Below, piece after piece: positions 11,044-19,919 of a stretch of DNA of 64,000 nt. The position numbers and the translations under genes were made by a program. The DNA is from Favolaschia claudopus (taxonomy: Eukaryota > Basidiomycota > Agaricomycetes > Agaricales > Mycenaceae), in assembly GCA_037176885.1 (NCBI GenBank), contig JAWWNJ010000105.1, forward strand, positions 1 through 64,000, written 5' to 3'. Under the pieces are notes generated by a model that did not search any database, was not told the origin of the DNA, and saw only the letters and a list, made by a program, of their open reading frames with translations. Each line of letters starts with the position of its first letter. Within the stretch, counting starts at the first letter, position 1.

Positions 11044-12930
11044 AGAAGGGACTTTCCTGGGTTGTCGAGAATTCCAGCCCAAACAAATCCTCGTACTAGA
11101 AAGACGTCGAGGAGAGGCAGACACCAGCGTAGCCCGTCTCCATTAAATACAGGAGCAGGTTCCAGGAGTTTGCTAGAGCAAGCCAGGGTTGCACTACAAG
11201 AACCCGCTCAAACGTCGACTTCAAGGAACAGTCTTATACCCGAGTCTGTAAATTGGGGACCCTCGACGTCTGGCAGAAAACCGCGTACGACCAAAAATTC
11301 CAGTACAGGACGGTCGTCTAGTTCGTCACCAGTTAAGAAGAGAAGGAGAGCGCGTTCCGCGGAAGTTATAAATACTTCTGCAGCATTACCCTTTGAGGGA
11401 CACGCAACCCACTCGGACGGCGAGCTATCTGATCATTTGAATCAGACCATCGAGGCTATTTCGAACTCCGTAGCCAAGATAAACCCCCCACAAACAAACA
11501 CTATGGCTACCTACGACGAGATTGATAAGAGCAAGATCCCGGATATTTTTGGGAGACATAACCTGAAATTCGATGACGAAACAGGGGATTTGCCCAAGTA
11601 TTTGGAAGGGATCGAAGATATCATCGCGAAGCAAGGAAAGCTTAGTGAGCAGAGCAAGAAGTGGATAGCACACCACTATGCGAACAGTAAAGTGCAGAAA
11701 GAATGGCAGGCTTTGCCCACCTATACGAATGGAACGTATGAGGAATGGAAGGCGGAATTGATGGATGCTTATCCTGAAGTTCGTGCAGTAGAGAAAGGTT
11801 CCCGCGCGGGCTGGGCGTCTTTCTTGAAACAGTATACAGACCGTCCAGTGAGAATAGACGAGGAAGTTGAATTTGCCAACTATTGTCGAAAGTTCCGCGG
11901 ACGAGTTGCAGTGATGAACAAGGACCGAGAGATGCTCTCAAGGCGCGAGTTGGCGCAAGACTTTTTGAAAGGTATTCACCCTACCTTCAGGGAGACTCTT
12001 CGCAATATCGTGCTGGCCAGAAGTCCGACGGAACTTACTTCGTATCAGCGAGCAAAATCTGAATATGAAGCGCTGCCTGCGAACAAAGGAAAGGCCTATA
12101 AACCGGCCTACACTCACCCTGATGACCTGTACGAATGGGCAGACTTTGAGGAAATATTGAAGTCGTTGATAAAAAGTAATGACTCTATTTTCTTCACAAC
12201 TCCCTCGGATACAAAGAGGAAGGCTGTTCTATTTTCGGGTAGTTCAGAGGGTGGAGATGAAGCTGCCAAGTTGAAGGCTAGATTGGAGAAGCTTGAGGCT
12301 GATTCCAAAGCCAGAGAGGAGAAAATTCTCCAGTCGAGTAAGGAGATTGAGGACAAAATGGAAAAGACCCTTGCTAATCATCTGGACAAGTTTACGACGG
12401 ACCAAAAACAGGTCATGTCCAAGATGCATGAAGCCTTGACGAAAGGGACTTCCAATTATCCTAGTCGTCCTGCAGAAAGAAGAGAATACGGTGGTGACAG
12501 ACCATCGTATGCACCGGATAGGCCGCCTCTTAGAGAAGGCAAGCCTACGGGCTGTTACTATTGTTGGGATCCTTCGCATTATGTTGCGGACTGCAAGCAC
12601 AGAAGGGATGATATTACTGGGGGCCTGCTAATCCTGAAAGATGGGCGTATGTTCTTCTATGATGGAAAGGCTTTGCCGCGGGAACCCAAGAATAAGAGCT
12701 ACATGACCAAAGTGCGGGATTACTATAACAATCGTACTCAGGTGTATTATAACCAAGAGGCGTTTGAGTATTATTACGCTAGTGACCCCACTGCACCGGC
12801 CGCGGAGTCGTTTGCGAGTGAATCCAGGGAAGAGTCAGACTCTCCTGCCACCGCGGATAGACTGGACAGAATCGAGGAGTCTGTTGCAAAGATAGCGCAG
12901 TTTATGGCGGCACAGAAGGATTTTCAGTGA
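11044..12930 (+). CDS. gag: Gag polyprotein with CCHC zinc knuckle
   Basis: Open from the stop at 11041-11043 to TGA at 12928-12930. Numbered from the TTG codon at 11062, the C-terminal part has a zinc knuckle CYYCWDPSHYVADC beginning near residue 498 (CX2CX4HX4C), which binds genomic RNA in retroelements. The middle has the helical, charged character of retrotransposon capsids and a coiled-coil-like Lys/Glu-rich stretch near residues 395-460. The first 147 codons from 11062 contain no ATG; the first in-frame ATG is at 11503. That upstream part is basic and Ser/Thr-rich with a nuclear-localisation-like PVKKRRRAR near residues 90-98. Translation may begin at 11503 or at a non-AUG codon upstream. 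A GGATTTT heptamer lies one codon before the stop. Confidence 0.9.
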   Translation, partial: RRDFPGLSRIPAQTNPRTRKTSRRGRHQRSPSPLNTGAGSRSLLEQARVALQEPAQTSTSRNSLIPESVNWGPSTSGRKPRTTKNSSTGRSSSSSPVKKRRRARSAEVINTSAALPFEGHATHSDGELSDHLNQTIEAISNSVAKINPPQTNTMATYDEIDKSKIPDIFGRHNLKFDDETGDLPKYLEGIEDIIAKQGKLSEQSKKWIAHHYANSKVQKEWQALPTYTNGTYEEWKAELMDAYPEVRAVEKGSRAGWASFLKQYTDRPVRIDEEVEFANYCRKFRGRVAVMNKDREMLSRRELAQDFLKGIHPTFRETLRNIVLARSPTELTSYQRAKSEYEALPANKGKAYKPAYTHPDDLYEWADFEEILKSLIKSNDSIFFTTPSDTKRKAVLFSGSSEGGDEAAKLKARLEKLEADSKAREEKILQSSKEIEDKMEKTLANHLDKFTTDQKQVMSKMHEALTKGTSNYPSRPAERREYGGDRPSYAPDRPPLREGKPTGCYYCWDPSHYVADCKHRRDDITGGLLILKDGRMFFYDGKALPREPKNKSYMTKVRDYYNNRTQVYYNQEAFEYYYASDPTAPAAESFASESREESDSPATADRLDRIEESVAKIAQFMAAQKDFQ

Positions 12931-12958
12931 TTCCGATGAGGGAGACTCGCTCGCGGAA
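12918..12958 (+). promoter_or_regulatory. Candidate gag/pro -1 frameshift signal
   Basis: In the gag frame the heptamer reads G GAT TTT (12918-12924), followed by CAG and the gag stop TGA. A -1 slip places the ribosome in the protease frame, open here from 12861. After a 6-nt spacer, TTCCG (12931-12935) can pair with CGGAA (12954-12958), with an inner GAG/CTC pairing. A heptamer of the G GAU UUN kind is known at a retroviral pro/pol junction. Slippage itself is inferred. Confidence 0.6.
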
Positions 12959-14312
12959 AGCTCCTGAGGATCCGAAAGCCAAAGACCGCGTTCCAGAAAA
13001 ACAGAAAAACCAACAAAAAGAAACAGTAGCCGAGAAAAATAATGGGAAGGTGCCCATTAAGCCAGCCAGAGAGAATAGAGTTGAAGTGTTGCTACCGAAG
13101 CGTTCCACTCAACCTACGAGGAAAGTCACCGTTGAAGAAGTCAGTGATTCTGAGGACGAGTCGGTTGAGGTCAGAAGGAAGAAAAGAGGAGAAGAACTTC
13201 CGTTCAAGGATGTGAAACCTCTGTCTGACCCTCCCGTACGACCCGCGTTCCCGCGAAAACCAGCAGAGGAGCAACATGGCCAAGGGTCATCAGGTTCACG
13301 AAGAACAAGAGTGCCTAAAGATACTCAGCGGCGAGACAAAGCTACCGCGGAGATCGCAGACGCTATTCGGGAAACTGTGATACCAGTCAAAATAGGCACA
13401 TTGCTGGATAGTAACGAGATGCTCCGGAAAACTCTTGAGATTGGGGGTCCGCGGAAGAACAAAGCTAAATTTATGAAGACTACTTCTGGTGATATTGTTC
13501 CTACCAAGGTGCACAACTTTGTAGTCCAAAGGGTGCTTGAGGATGAAGACTCAGACTCTGAGAGCCCCGCGGATGATGAAAGTGAAGCTGAGGATAACGT
13601 TCGAGTTGAGACAACAACTTGTGAAGTTGTAGATGAGGATGGAAAGACTGTGTCGGTGTTGATGTTTGACACGTTCCCTGAATTGGTTACCTCCAATGAT
13701 CATGATTTACCGGAGGGAAGCGTTATTTGTGGGGACCCTGTCCTTCAATACTATGAGTCTCTACCAGAGGGAGAAAAAGCGAAAGCTGTTAAAGTCCCGG
13801 CCGCGGGCTCCTCTGCAAAGCTCAGATGCATTCATCCGTCAGTGAATGGCAAGTATGTGGAAGCCATTACGGATAGCGGCTCGCAGATTGTATCAATGAA
13901 TGCTCAGTTGGCCAAGGAAATTGGTTTGACTTGGAATACAAATATAGTCTGTGAGATGGTTGCTGCGAATAGCCAGATTCAGTCCACCTTGGGCTTGGCT
14001 ATAAATGTGCCGTTTAATTTTGAAGGGATAGTGATGCACCTTCAAGTTCATATTATTGATGAGGTGCCTTATGAAGTTCTTTTGGGACGCCCCTTCGAAA
14101 TTTTGTCAGAAGCTGTGTTTGCGAGCAAGAGAACCGGCGAAGTCGAGATCACAATTACGGATCCGCGCACAGGGAACAAAAATACCTTTGCAACCTCTCA
14201 GAGGGGGGTCAAGATAGATCGAGACACAGGAAAGCCAGTCCAGCCAGCTCCCGCGGAGACCAAACCGGATTTTTGCAAGTCTTCGAGGAACTCAAAGATG
14301 GGGGAGAAGTAA
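12924..14312 (+). CDS. pro: Protease (aspartic) domain in its own frame
   Basis: The frame lies -1 relative to gag, and no ATG is needed if it is entered by frameshifting (the first ATG is at 12936). The N-terminal two thirds are acidic and low-complexity. The protease core starts near 13830: YVEAITDSGSQIVSM carries the catalytic DSG triad (GAT at 13872-13874), and EVLLGRPFEIL matches the ILG strand that follows in retropepsins. The enzyme acts as a homodimer to cleave Gag and Pol. The frame closes with TAA at 14310-14312, 39 nt after a second GGATTTT heptamer. Many CCGCGG motifs (13345, 13449, 13567, 13801, 14251) lie inside the coding sequence. Confidence 0.85.
   Translation, partial: SVIPMRETRSRKAPEDPKAKDRVPEKQKNQQKETVAEKNNGKVPIKPARENRVEVLLPKRSTQPTRKVTVEEVSDSEDESVEVRRKKRGEELPFKDVKPLSDPPVRPAFPRKPAEEQHGQGSSGSRRTRVPKDTQRRDKATAEIADAIRETVIPVKIGTLLDSNEMLRKTLEIGGPRKNKAKFMKTTSGDIVPTKVHNFVVQRVLEDEDSDSESPADDESEAEDNVRVETTTCEVVDEDGKTVSVLMFDTFPELVTSNDHDLPEGSVICGDPVLQYYESLPEGEKAKAVKVPAAGSSAKLRCIHPSVNGKYVEAITDSGSQIVSMNAQLAKEIGLTWNTNIVCEMVAANSQIQSTLGLAINVPFNFEGIVMHLQVHIIDEVPYEVLLGRPFEILSEAVFASKRTGEVEITITDPRTGNKNTFATSQRGVKIDRDTGKPVQPAPAETKPDFCKSSRNSKMGEK
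14267..14297 (+). promoter_or_regulatory. Candidate pro/pol -1 frameshift signal
   Basis: In the protease frame the heptamer is again G GAT TTT (14267-14273). A -1 slip makes the next codon start at 14273, exactly where the pol frame continues. After a 7-nt spacer, CTTCGAG-GAA-CTCAAAG (14281-14297) can form a seven-pair stem with one C-A mismatch and a 3-nt loop. Sequence, spacing and direction match the gag/pro junction. Confidence 0.6.
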
Positions 14313-15781
14313 TGGCCGCGTTTGAGTACAACGACCATGGGGAGTTGGTGTGCACAGGATATGGTTTACCGAAAGACGGGGATGTTGTTACGCAGGATGA
14401 CAGGACGATGGCATATTTATTGGCGTCTAGGGACGCATTTGCAGGAGATAAGAATGCTAGTGTATTGTTGAATCAATACGCGGGGCAGGTAGAGAAAGAT
14501 AAAGGCACAGATGTCTTCTTGTTCACGGAATCTGGAAGCCCGGGAAGCCCGAGAAAATCGAACCGTGGAAAGCATGCACCTAATCCGGGTGATAGCTCGG
14601 CTAAGTCTGTGTTTGCCTACATGGAGCGAGATTCCCGCGTGAATGATGATAAAGATAGTTCCGCGGAGGCGGCGGACCGTGCGCCGAAAGTGAACCGTAG
14701 AAAGCGAAAATACAAGAAGAAAAAGAAGAAGAAGAAGTCTAAGAAGACTTCGAAGGCAGAGGGAGCTAAGACAGTCCCTGCTGCGAAGGGGAAGCTGAAT
14801 TTTGAAGTACCGGTGCCGGAAGTACCAAGAGAGCAATTTATTTTTGGAAATTTGGGCATCTCTATGGGAAAACAGCGAGTATTTGCTACTAAGAAGTACA
14901 AACCGGTCGCGGAAAAGATTAAGCCTATCCTTGGAAAAGTGGATGAGAAGTTCAGGATTGTGCGGAATATCACGGGGGACCCTTTGAAGGATATGCCAAA
15001 AATAGAAACGGATATTCCTGAGATTCACCCAGTAGGAAGATATACCGCGGAGCGAATGGAGGCATTTGAAAAGACTCATAACACTGGGTTCTTATTGCCT
15101 GAAGAGATGAAGTTGCTTCATCATTTTATGATGTTGCATAACGAGCATTTCGCCTGGGAAGAGGATGAGCGAGGGCAATTCAAACATGAATATTTCCCGC
15201 CCGTTGATATGCCTGTGGTACCACATACACCATGGGTATGCTCGCAAATTCCAATTCCGCCTGGACATTTTGAAGAGTTCTGCCGCATCATCAAGTCGAA
15301 ATTAGATGCTGGGGTGTATGAACCATCCAACTCGTCCTACAGGTCACCTATTTTTGCGGTGATAAAGAAAGATGGAAAGTCATTGAGAATTGTACACGCG
15401 TTAGAGAGGTTGAATGAAGTCACAATTCAACACTCTGGGGTACCTCCAGCCACGGAGAAGCTAGCAGAACATTTTGCTGGTCGAGCGTGCGGAGCTTCGT
15501 TGGATATGTTTGTCGGATATGATAATAGGGACTTAGCGGAATCTTCAAGGGATTATACGACCTTCCAGACGCCGTTTGGGGCACTGAGGTTAGTAAAATT
15601 ACCGATGGGATGGACCAATTCTGTTCCCGTGTTTCACGAGGACGTTTGTACCATCTTGAGAGATGAAATGCCGCATGTAACAATCCCTTACATAGACGAT
15701 GTACCTGTCCGCGGGGGGACCTACGAGGTACGAGACAAAAGATGGCGATTGGGAAAGGATTGCTGCGAATCCTGGAATTAG
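14273..15781 (+). CDS. pol: Pol, N-terminal part: linker and reverse transcriptase
   Basis: This frame is -1 relative to protease. After an acidic and then Lys-rich linker (poly-Lys near 14705-14755), the reverse transcriptase begins near 15180. Motifs include SPIFAVIKKDGKSLRIVHA, SLDMFVGYDNRDL with the first catalytic Asp, FQTPFGALRLVKLPMGW, and YIDD at residues 473-476 (15689-15700) with the other two catalytic Asps. The frame then breaks in a run of six G at 15713-15718; the polymerase continues one base later in the frame that runs to 18284. Five G would keep it open, so this is either a real inactivating insertion or a sequencing error. Confidence 0.92.
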   Translation: MQVFEELKDGGEVMAAFEYNDHGELVCTGYGLPKDGDVVTQDDRTMAYLLASRDAFAGDKNASVLLNQYAGQVEKDKGTDVFLFTESGSPGSPRKSNRGKHAPNPGDSSAKSVFAYMERDSRVNDDKDSSAEAADRAPKVNRRKRKYKKKKKKKKSKKTSKAEGAKTVPAAKGKLNFEVPVPEVPREQFIFGNLGISMGKQRVFATKKYKPVAEKIKPILGKVDEKFRIVRNITGDPLKDMPKIETDIPEIHPVGRYTAERMEAFEKTHNTGFLLPEEMKLLHHFMMLHNEHFAWEEDERGQFKHEYFPPVDMPVVPHTPWVCSQIPIPPGHFEEFCRIIKSKLDAGVYEPSNSSYRSPIFAVIKKDGKSLRIVHALERLNEVTIQHSGVPPATEKLAEHFAGRACGASLDMFVGYDNRDLAESSRDYTTFQTPFGALRLVKLPMGWTNSVPVFHEDVCTILRDEMPHVTIPYIDDVPVRGGTYEVRDKRWRLGKDCCESWN

Positions 15782-18284
15782 ACGATTTATCTGGGAACAT
15801 CTCGAGAATTTGAATCGGGTTGTGACTAGAATGGCTTATGCCGGAGGAACTTTTTCAGGGAAGAAGTTGGTCCTCTGTGCGGATGAGTTTGAAGTTGTAG
15901 GGCATATTTGCTCTTACCGCGGAAGAATTCCCGATCCTAAGAGGGTGGACGTTATTAATAACTGGGGTTCCTGTGACTCTTTCACGCAAGTGAAGGCGTA
16001 CTTGGGCACGGTTGGTGTTCTGAGGAGCTTTATTGAAGGGTACGGCGACATTGTTGCACCTATCAATGAGTTAACGAAGAAGGACGTTCCCTTTGTATGG
16101 ACCGCGGACTGTGATGAGGCACAGGCCAAAATTAGAGAAAGGTTGAAAAACTGCCCAGCTCTAAAACCCCTGCGGTACGACTGGGATTCGGACATAGTAA
16201 TTCAAGTGGATACTTCATGGAGAGCTGTAGGAATTATTATCTACCAGCTAGACCCAGATGATCCTAAGAAGAAATACTTTGCACGATTTGCGAGTATAAC
16301 GTTAGGGAAGACCGAGGCGAACTATTCGCAACCTAAACGAGAATTGTACGGGTTGATGAGAGCTCTAGAGGCCATGTATTATTGGATTTTCGGAGCAAGG
16401 AAGCTTGTGGTTGAAACCGACGCGTTATACATCAAGGGCATGTTGAAAAACCCTGGAATGGGCCCCAACGCCACGATTAACCGCTGGATTGAAAAGATCT
16501 TGATGTTCCATTTTAAGCTGAAGCATGTCCCTGGTGAAAAGTTTGCACCCGACGGGTTATCAAGGAGAGATCCTTTCCCTGGGGATGAACAATTCAAAAA
16601 TTCGGAAGAGGGTTATGACCAAAATGAACCTCCCGAGGACCATGAGGACGTTTCCGCGGAAGGCCCACAGCCGTTGGAATTCGAGGACTTTAAACACCTT
16701 ATTGATACCAGAGGTGGATATTTCCAGTCGGAGGAGGAACAGCCAGAAATGGTGGACGTGGATGCAGTTTGTATGGATGATTTCCAGCGTGATTGCGAGA
16801 GTGCCAGAATGACTGAAGCTAATCTGGCGAGAGCACGCAGAGAAGCGTACTCGAAGGAGAATAAGCAGATCCCGGAGTATATTTTAATGACGGAGCCTCT
16901 GATTCCAAATTTAGAATTGAAATGGGATGAGTCGAAGCGAGAGCCTTACGATGAAGAGCATCGTTCGGATTGGATGAAAAAGCGAGATGCTAAATTACCA
17001 TTAGTAAAGGAATGGCTAGCGGACCCTATGAAAAGGCCCGCGGGAATGAATGATGATGCAGAGTATAGAAGTTTTATGCGCTTCGCCTCACATTTCTTTT
17101 TGAAAGGGGGGAGGATGTATAAGAAATCTTTTGGCACTGCGAATCAGTTAGTTGTTGACAAGGAACACCGCATGTACATGATGAAGGCTGCTCACGACAG
17201 TCTGGGTCACCGCGGAAGTTATGCAACTAGAGAATTGATTACGCTGCGATTCTGGTGGCCAGGAATAGAAGCAGATGTATTTTGGTACATTGCGTCTTGC
17301 GACGCTTGCCAAAACCGACAACATACACTGTTGAAAGTCCCGCCAGTTTTGACCCATACTCCAAGTCTATTTCAGGTCATCCATACCGATGTAATGGTAA
17401 TGGGGCAAGTGTCCAATAAATGTGGACTAGTAGTTGATGCTAGGGACTCGTTGAGTTCTTGGTTAGAAGCGAGACCGCTTGTGAGAGACACGGCTCACGC
17501 AATTGGAATGTTCCTATTTGAAGAGATAATTTGCCGTTGGGGTTGCCCAAAGCAGATTGTTACGGATAATGCGGGGCAGTTCAAGAAAGCTGTGGAATGG
17601 TTGAAACAGAAATACGGAATACCAAATATTCAGATTTCACCGTACAACTCTCAAGCGAACGGGAAGATTGAAAGCGGACACTTCCAAATGCGTCAGGCAT
17701 TGTTCAAAGCGACTGGCAAGAACCCGTCTAAATGGTTCTGGTTCTTCCATGTTATGCTTTGGTCAGACAGAGTTACGGTTAGAAAAGGATTAGGTTGTTC
17801 ACCTTATTTTGCGGTCACTGGAGCGCATCCAATTCTACCGTTGGATATTGAGGAAGCTACTTGGTTGGTTGAAATACCAGGTCGAGTGTTGACGACCGCG
17901 GAACTGATAGGGCTAAGAGCCAGAGCTTTAGCAAAGCATGTTGCCCATGTTGAACACATGAGGAAGCGTGTAGATCATGCTAAAATGGTTCAAGTCCGTA
18001 AACTCGAACGGTACAATGAACATACGATTAAAAACTATGATTTCAAACCGGGAGATCTGGTTCTCGTGCGCCACACTGAAGTAGAGAAGTCTCTGAACTC
18101 TAAGATGGATCAGAAGGGGAGGTACCTTGGCCCAATGGTTGTTATAAGACGTACCAAGGGAGGAGCGTATATCCTAGCTGAAATGAACGGCGCGTTATTC
18201 CATGACAGGATAGCCGCGGGGCGTGTGGTTCCATACTTAGCACGTCGCCGAATGCAAATTCCGCTCAACATCCAAAATTTTTGA
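15699..18284 (+). CDS. pol: Pol, C-terminal part: end of RT, RNase H, integrase
   Basis: Continuation of pol in the next frame from the G6 run. The RT thumb region (NPGIRRFIWEHLENLNR, FSGKKLVLC) is followed by RNase H (VIQVDTSWRAVG, KRELYGLMRALEA, LVVETDALYI, PDGLSRRD) and integrase. Integrase has the zinc motif H499, H505, C535, C538 and the catalytic triad D565 (VIHTD), D624 (IVTDNAGQF) and E659 (ANGKIES), numbered from the ATG at 15699. A GPY/F-like C-terminal part follows (KPGDLVLVRHTEVEK, GRYLGPMVVIRR). These enzymes copy genomic RNA and insert the cDNA. Eight CCGCGG motifs lie inside, in two different reading-frame contexts. No chromodomain was seen. Confidence 0.93.
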   Translation: MYLSAGGPTRYETKDGDWERIAANPGIRRFIWEHLENLNRVVTRMAYAGGTFSGKKLVLCADEFEVVGHICSYRGRIPDPKRVDVINNWGSCDSFTQVKAYLGTVGVLRSFIEGYGDIVAPINELTKKDVPFVWTADCDEAQAKIRERLKNCPALKPLRYDWDSDIVIQVDTSWRAVGIIIYQLDPDDPKKKYFARFASITLGKTEANYSQPKRELYGLMRALEAMYYWIFGARKLVVETDALYIKGMLKNPGMGPNATINRWIEKILMFHFKLKHVPGEKFAPDGLSRRDPFPGDEQFKNSEEGYDQNEPPEDHEDVSAEGPQPLEFEDFKHLIDTRGGYFQSEEEQPEMVDVDAVCMDDFQRDCESARMTEANLARARREAYSKENKQIPEYILMTEPLIPNLELKWDESKREPYDEEHRSDWMKKRDAKLPLVKEWLADPMKRPAGMNDDAEYRSFMRFASHFFLKGGRMYKKSFGTANQLVVDKEHRMYMMKAAHDSLGHRGSYATRELITLRFWWPGIEADVFWYIASCDACQNRQHTLLKVPPVLTHTPSLFQVIHTDVMVMGQVSNKCGLVVDARDSLSSWLEARPLVRDTAHAIGMFLFEEIICRWGCPKQIVTDNAGQFKKAVEWLKQKYGIPNIQISPYNSQANGKIESGHFQMRQALFKATGKNPSKWFWFFHVMLWSDRVTVRKGLGCSPYFAVTGAHPILPLDIEEATWLVEIPGRVLTTAELIGLRARALAKHVAHVEHMRKRVDHAKMVQVRKLERYNEHTIKNYDFKPGDLVLVRHTEVEKSLNSKMDQKGRYLGPMVVIRRTKGGAYILAEMNGALFHDRIAAGRVVPYLARRRMQIPLNIQNF

Positions 18285-18534
18285 TGTATCTACGGAGACA
18301 CTCGAAAAGCTAGTGGACGATATTCCCGCGGAAGGGGAAAAGACGAAGGAGCGCAGCCCAAAGAAGATAAAGGATCTAGCCTTCGATAAAGTAAATATAA
18401 GGGTAACACCTGAAGACTTCGAAAAGGCTGAGTCCTCAGAATCGGAGACTGGGAACGATGATGATGAAGCAGAGTCGGACGATGAGCCAAAAGAGTCGGT
18501 TGGTCCTAGACGGTCCAAACGCAGGAAGCATTAA
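18285..18534 (+). CDS. Pol C-terminal tail, displaced by a one-base frame change
   Basis: Directly after the stop at 18282-18284 the +1 frame continues as an acidic and basic tail (ETLEKLVDDIPAEGEKTKER, SESETGNDDDEAESDDE, ending RRSKRRKH) to TAA at 18532-18534. Comparable tails end Pol in related mushroom elements, so this is probably the true Pol terminus. The break sits in an AAAATTTTT run at 18275-18283, another homopolymer. The direction (+1) is opposite to the programmed slips at the gag/pro and pro/pol borders. The stop lies 57 bases from the stop of antisense gene 3, so the two are convergent. Confidence 0.6.
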
Positions 18535-18590
18535 AGATTGTGGTGGTATGCGCCTCTGTAATCTTAAATTAGAACTTCTCCGCGGAAGGA

Positions 18591-19334
18591 TTAAAATGGG
18601 AGATCGTACTTGTCAGGCGATTCGACGGAGTGAATGGAGATGCCAGGAGGAAGGAGCTTGGACATACGAAGCTCGACGAAGCCGAGGGCGGAGTTGTCGT
18701 AGCCGTGAAGGATGAGTTCCTTGCGCATATAGGCGAGTTCATGAAGATCATCGATCTTGTTGACCGCTTTGATGAACTGGGCCTTGCGAGCCTTGATGGA
18801 AAACTCATGGTGGTAGGCGAAAGCTTCGTCAAGCTGGTTAAGCATGGTCTCCAGGTCGACGGTGCTGCGACCGAAGATGATAGCTGAGGGGGAGGATTAG
18901 CGAGGAATAAGTCTGGACATCTATAAATGGACGCACCAGGACCTCCGCGCTTCTTCCAACTTTCGATCATCTTGTCCTTGCTGGTGAAGTCGCAAGGATG
19001 GAATTGAATAAGACAGTTGTGGCAAGGAGGACCCCAACTAGTAGGAGCGCAAGGCTCGACGTTGTGTTTCTTGGCGCAGCAAGAGCACTGTTCAGTCGGC
19101 TGGTGATAAAAATAGATCAGTCGAAGTTGAAAGTAACAAGTACTAAGAACGCACCTTATTATCTTCCATAAGATAGATGGCAGCTTGGAACTTGGGAAGG
19201 ATCTCGCTGACCGGGACTATGATATCGCGTGCGAAGGCTGCGAGGACTGCGGCAGGATCCATTTCGTCGGAGCTGTCGTAGAGATAATCGTAGTAGTCGT
19301 CGTTCTCTTCGTCGTCTAAGCCGTGGATGCTCAT
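18591..19334 (-). CDS. Antisense cargo gene 3: Cys-cluster protein, 211 aa, three exons
   Basis: Exons 19334-19155, 19099-18937 and 18883-18591 join in frame; introns are 55 and 53 nt with GT-AG ends (gtgcgt...accag, gtgcgt...ctcag). The N-terminus is very acidic (DDEENDDYYDYLYD). Exon 2 carries six cysteines spaced CX2CX8CX8CX2CX6C (CSCCAKKHNVEPC, then PPCHNCLIQFHPC), close to the Zn2Cys6 pattern but with one longer gap. Exon 3 is a helical region (LETMLNQLDEAFAYHHEF, KIDDLHELAYMRKELIL). A CCGCGG lies 259 bases upstream of the ATG (19593) and another just before the stop (18580). It may be a DNA-binding or zinc-stabilised protein; function is unknown. Confidence 0.75.
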
Positions 19335-19919
19335 GCAAAGAGAAAAGAATATTATGGGAGAAGACGTTCCTATGAGGCACTGTTTAAATAGTAAACACTG
19401 CTGAGGAGATATCTTGCCTGTGATTATTTGAATCAGATTTTGTATTGATCATAAGCGGGACGGAGGAAAGTAAAGGAGTGAGACTTGAAGTCTAGGCTTG
19501 CCAAGACTTAGAGGCGCACAATATCCAGTGGAATAAGGGCTTCAAGGAGCATGTAGGCGGTCACGGCAATGGAGTCGTTCACAAAAAGGCTTCCGCGGCG
19601 GCTTGAAGTACTTGAGAAGTTGAAGTAGAACTGGACGATTGGAGTTCTATTTTTGGAATTCTGAGCGCGGAAAAAGAGTCTTACCACTCCTGAGATGTCC
19701 AAGAGACTGCGGGAAATCGGACGAAGTTGGCTTGACAAAACAATTGTATTGCAAGCACTGCTAAGTATATACGAGACACCCGGGGATTTGGACAGTTGCT
19801 GGTTGAACAGCAAATATGTGCGGTTGAACGCACGACGATACGATAGGGAACACTGAGAGTCGACGGTTTATGTGTCTAAAGAGCGAAGGCACATAGGTAT
19901 GTAGGCCGCGGAAGGACGA
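19335..19919. other. Spacer between antisense genes 2 and 3
   Basis: Presumed promoter of gene 3 and terminator of gene 2 on the minus strand. It contains CCGCGG at 19593 and 19906. Minus-strand open frames here show no domain. Confidence 0.5.

Noticed and set aside
15713..15718. G6 run as a programmed frameshift inside RT
   Set aside because: It would fall within the polymerase core next to YIDD, where no retroelement is known to shift; an extra G is simpler.
18275..18284. AAATTTT as a third -1 frameshift site at the pol end
   Set aside because: The heptamer is a classical slippery sequence, but the tail lies in the +1 frame, so -1 slippage would not reach it. An indel or sequencing error fits better.
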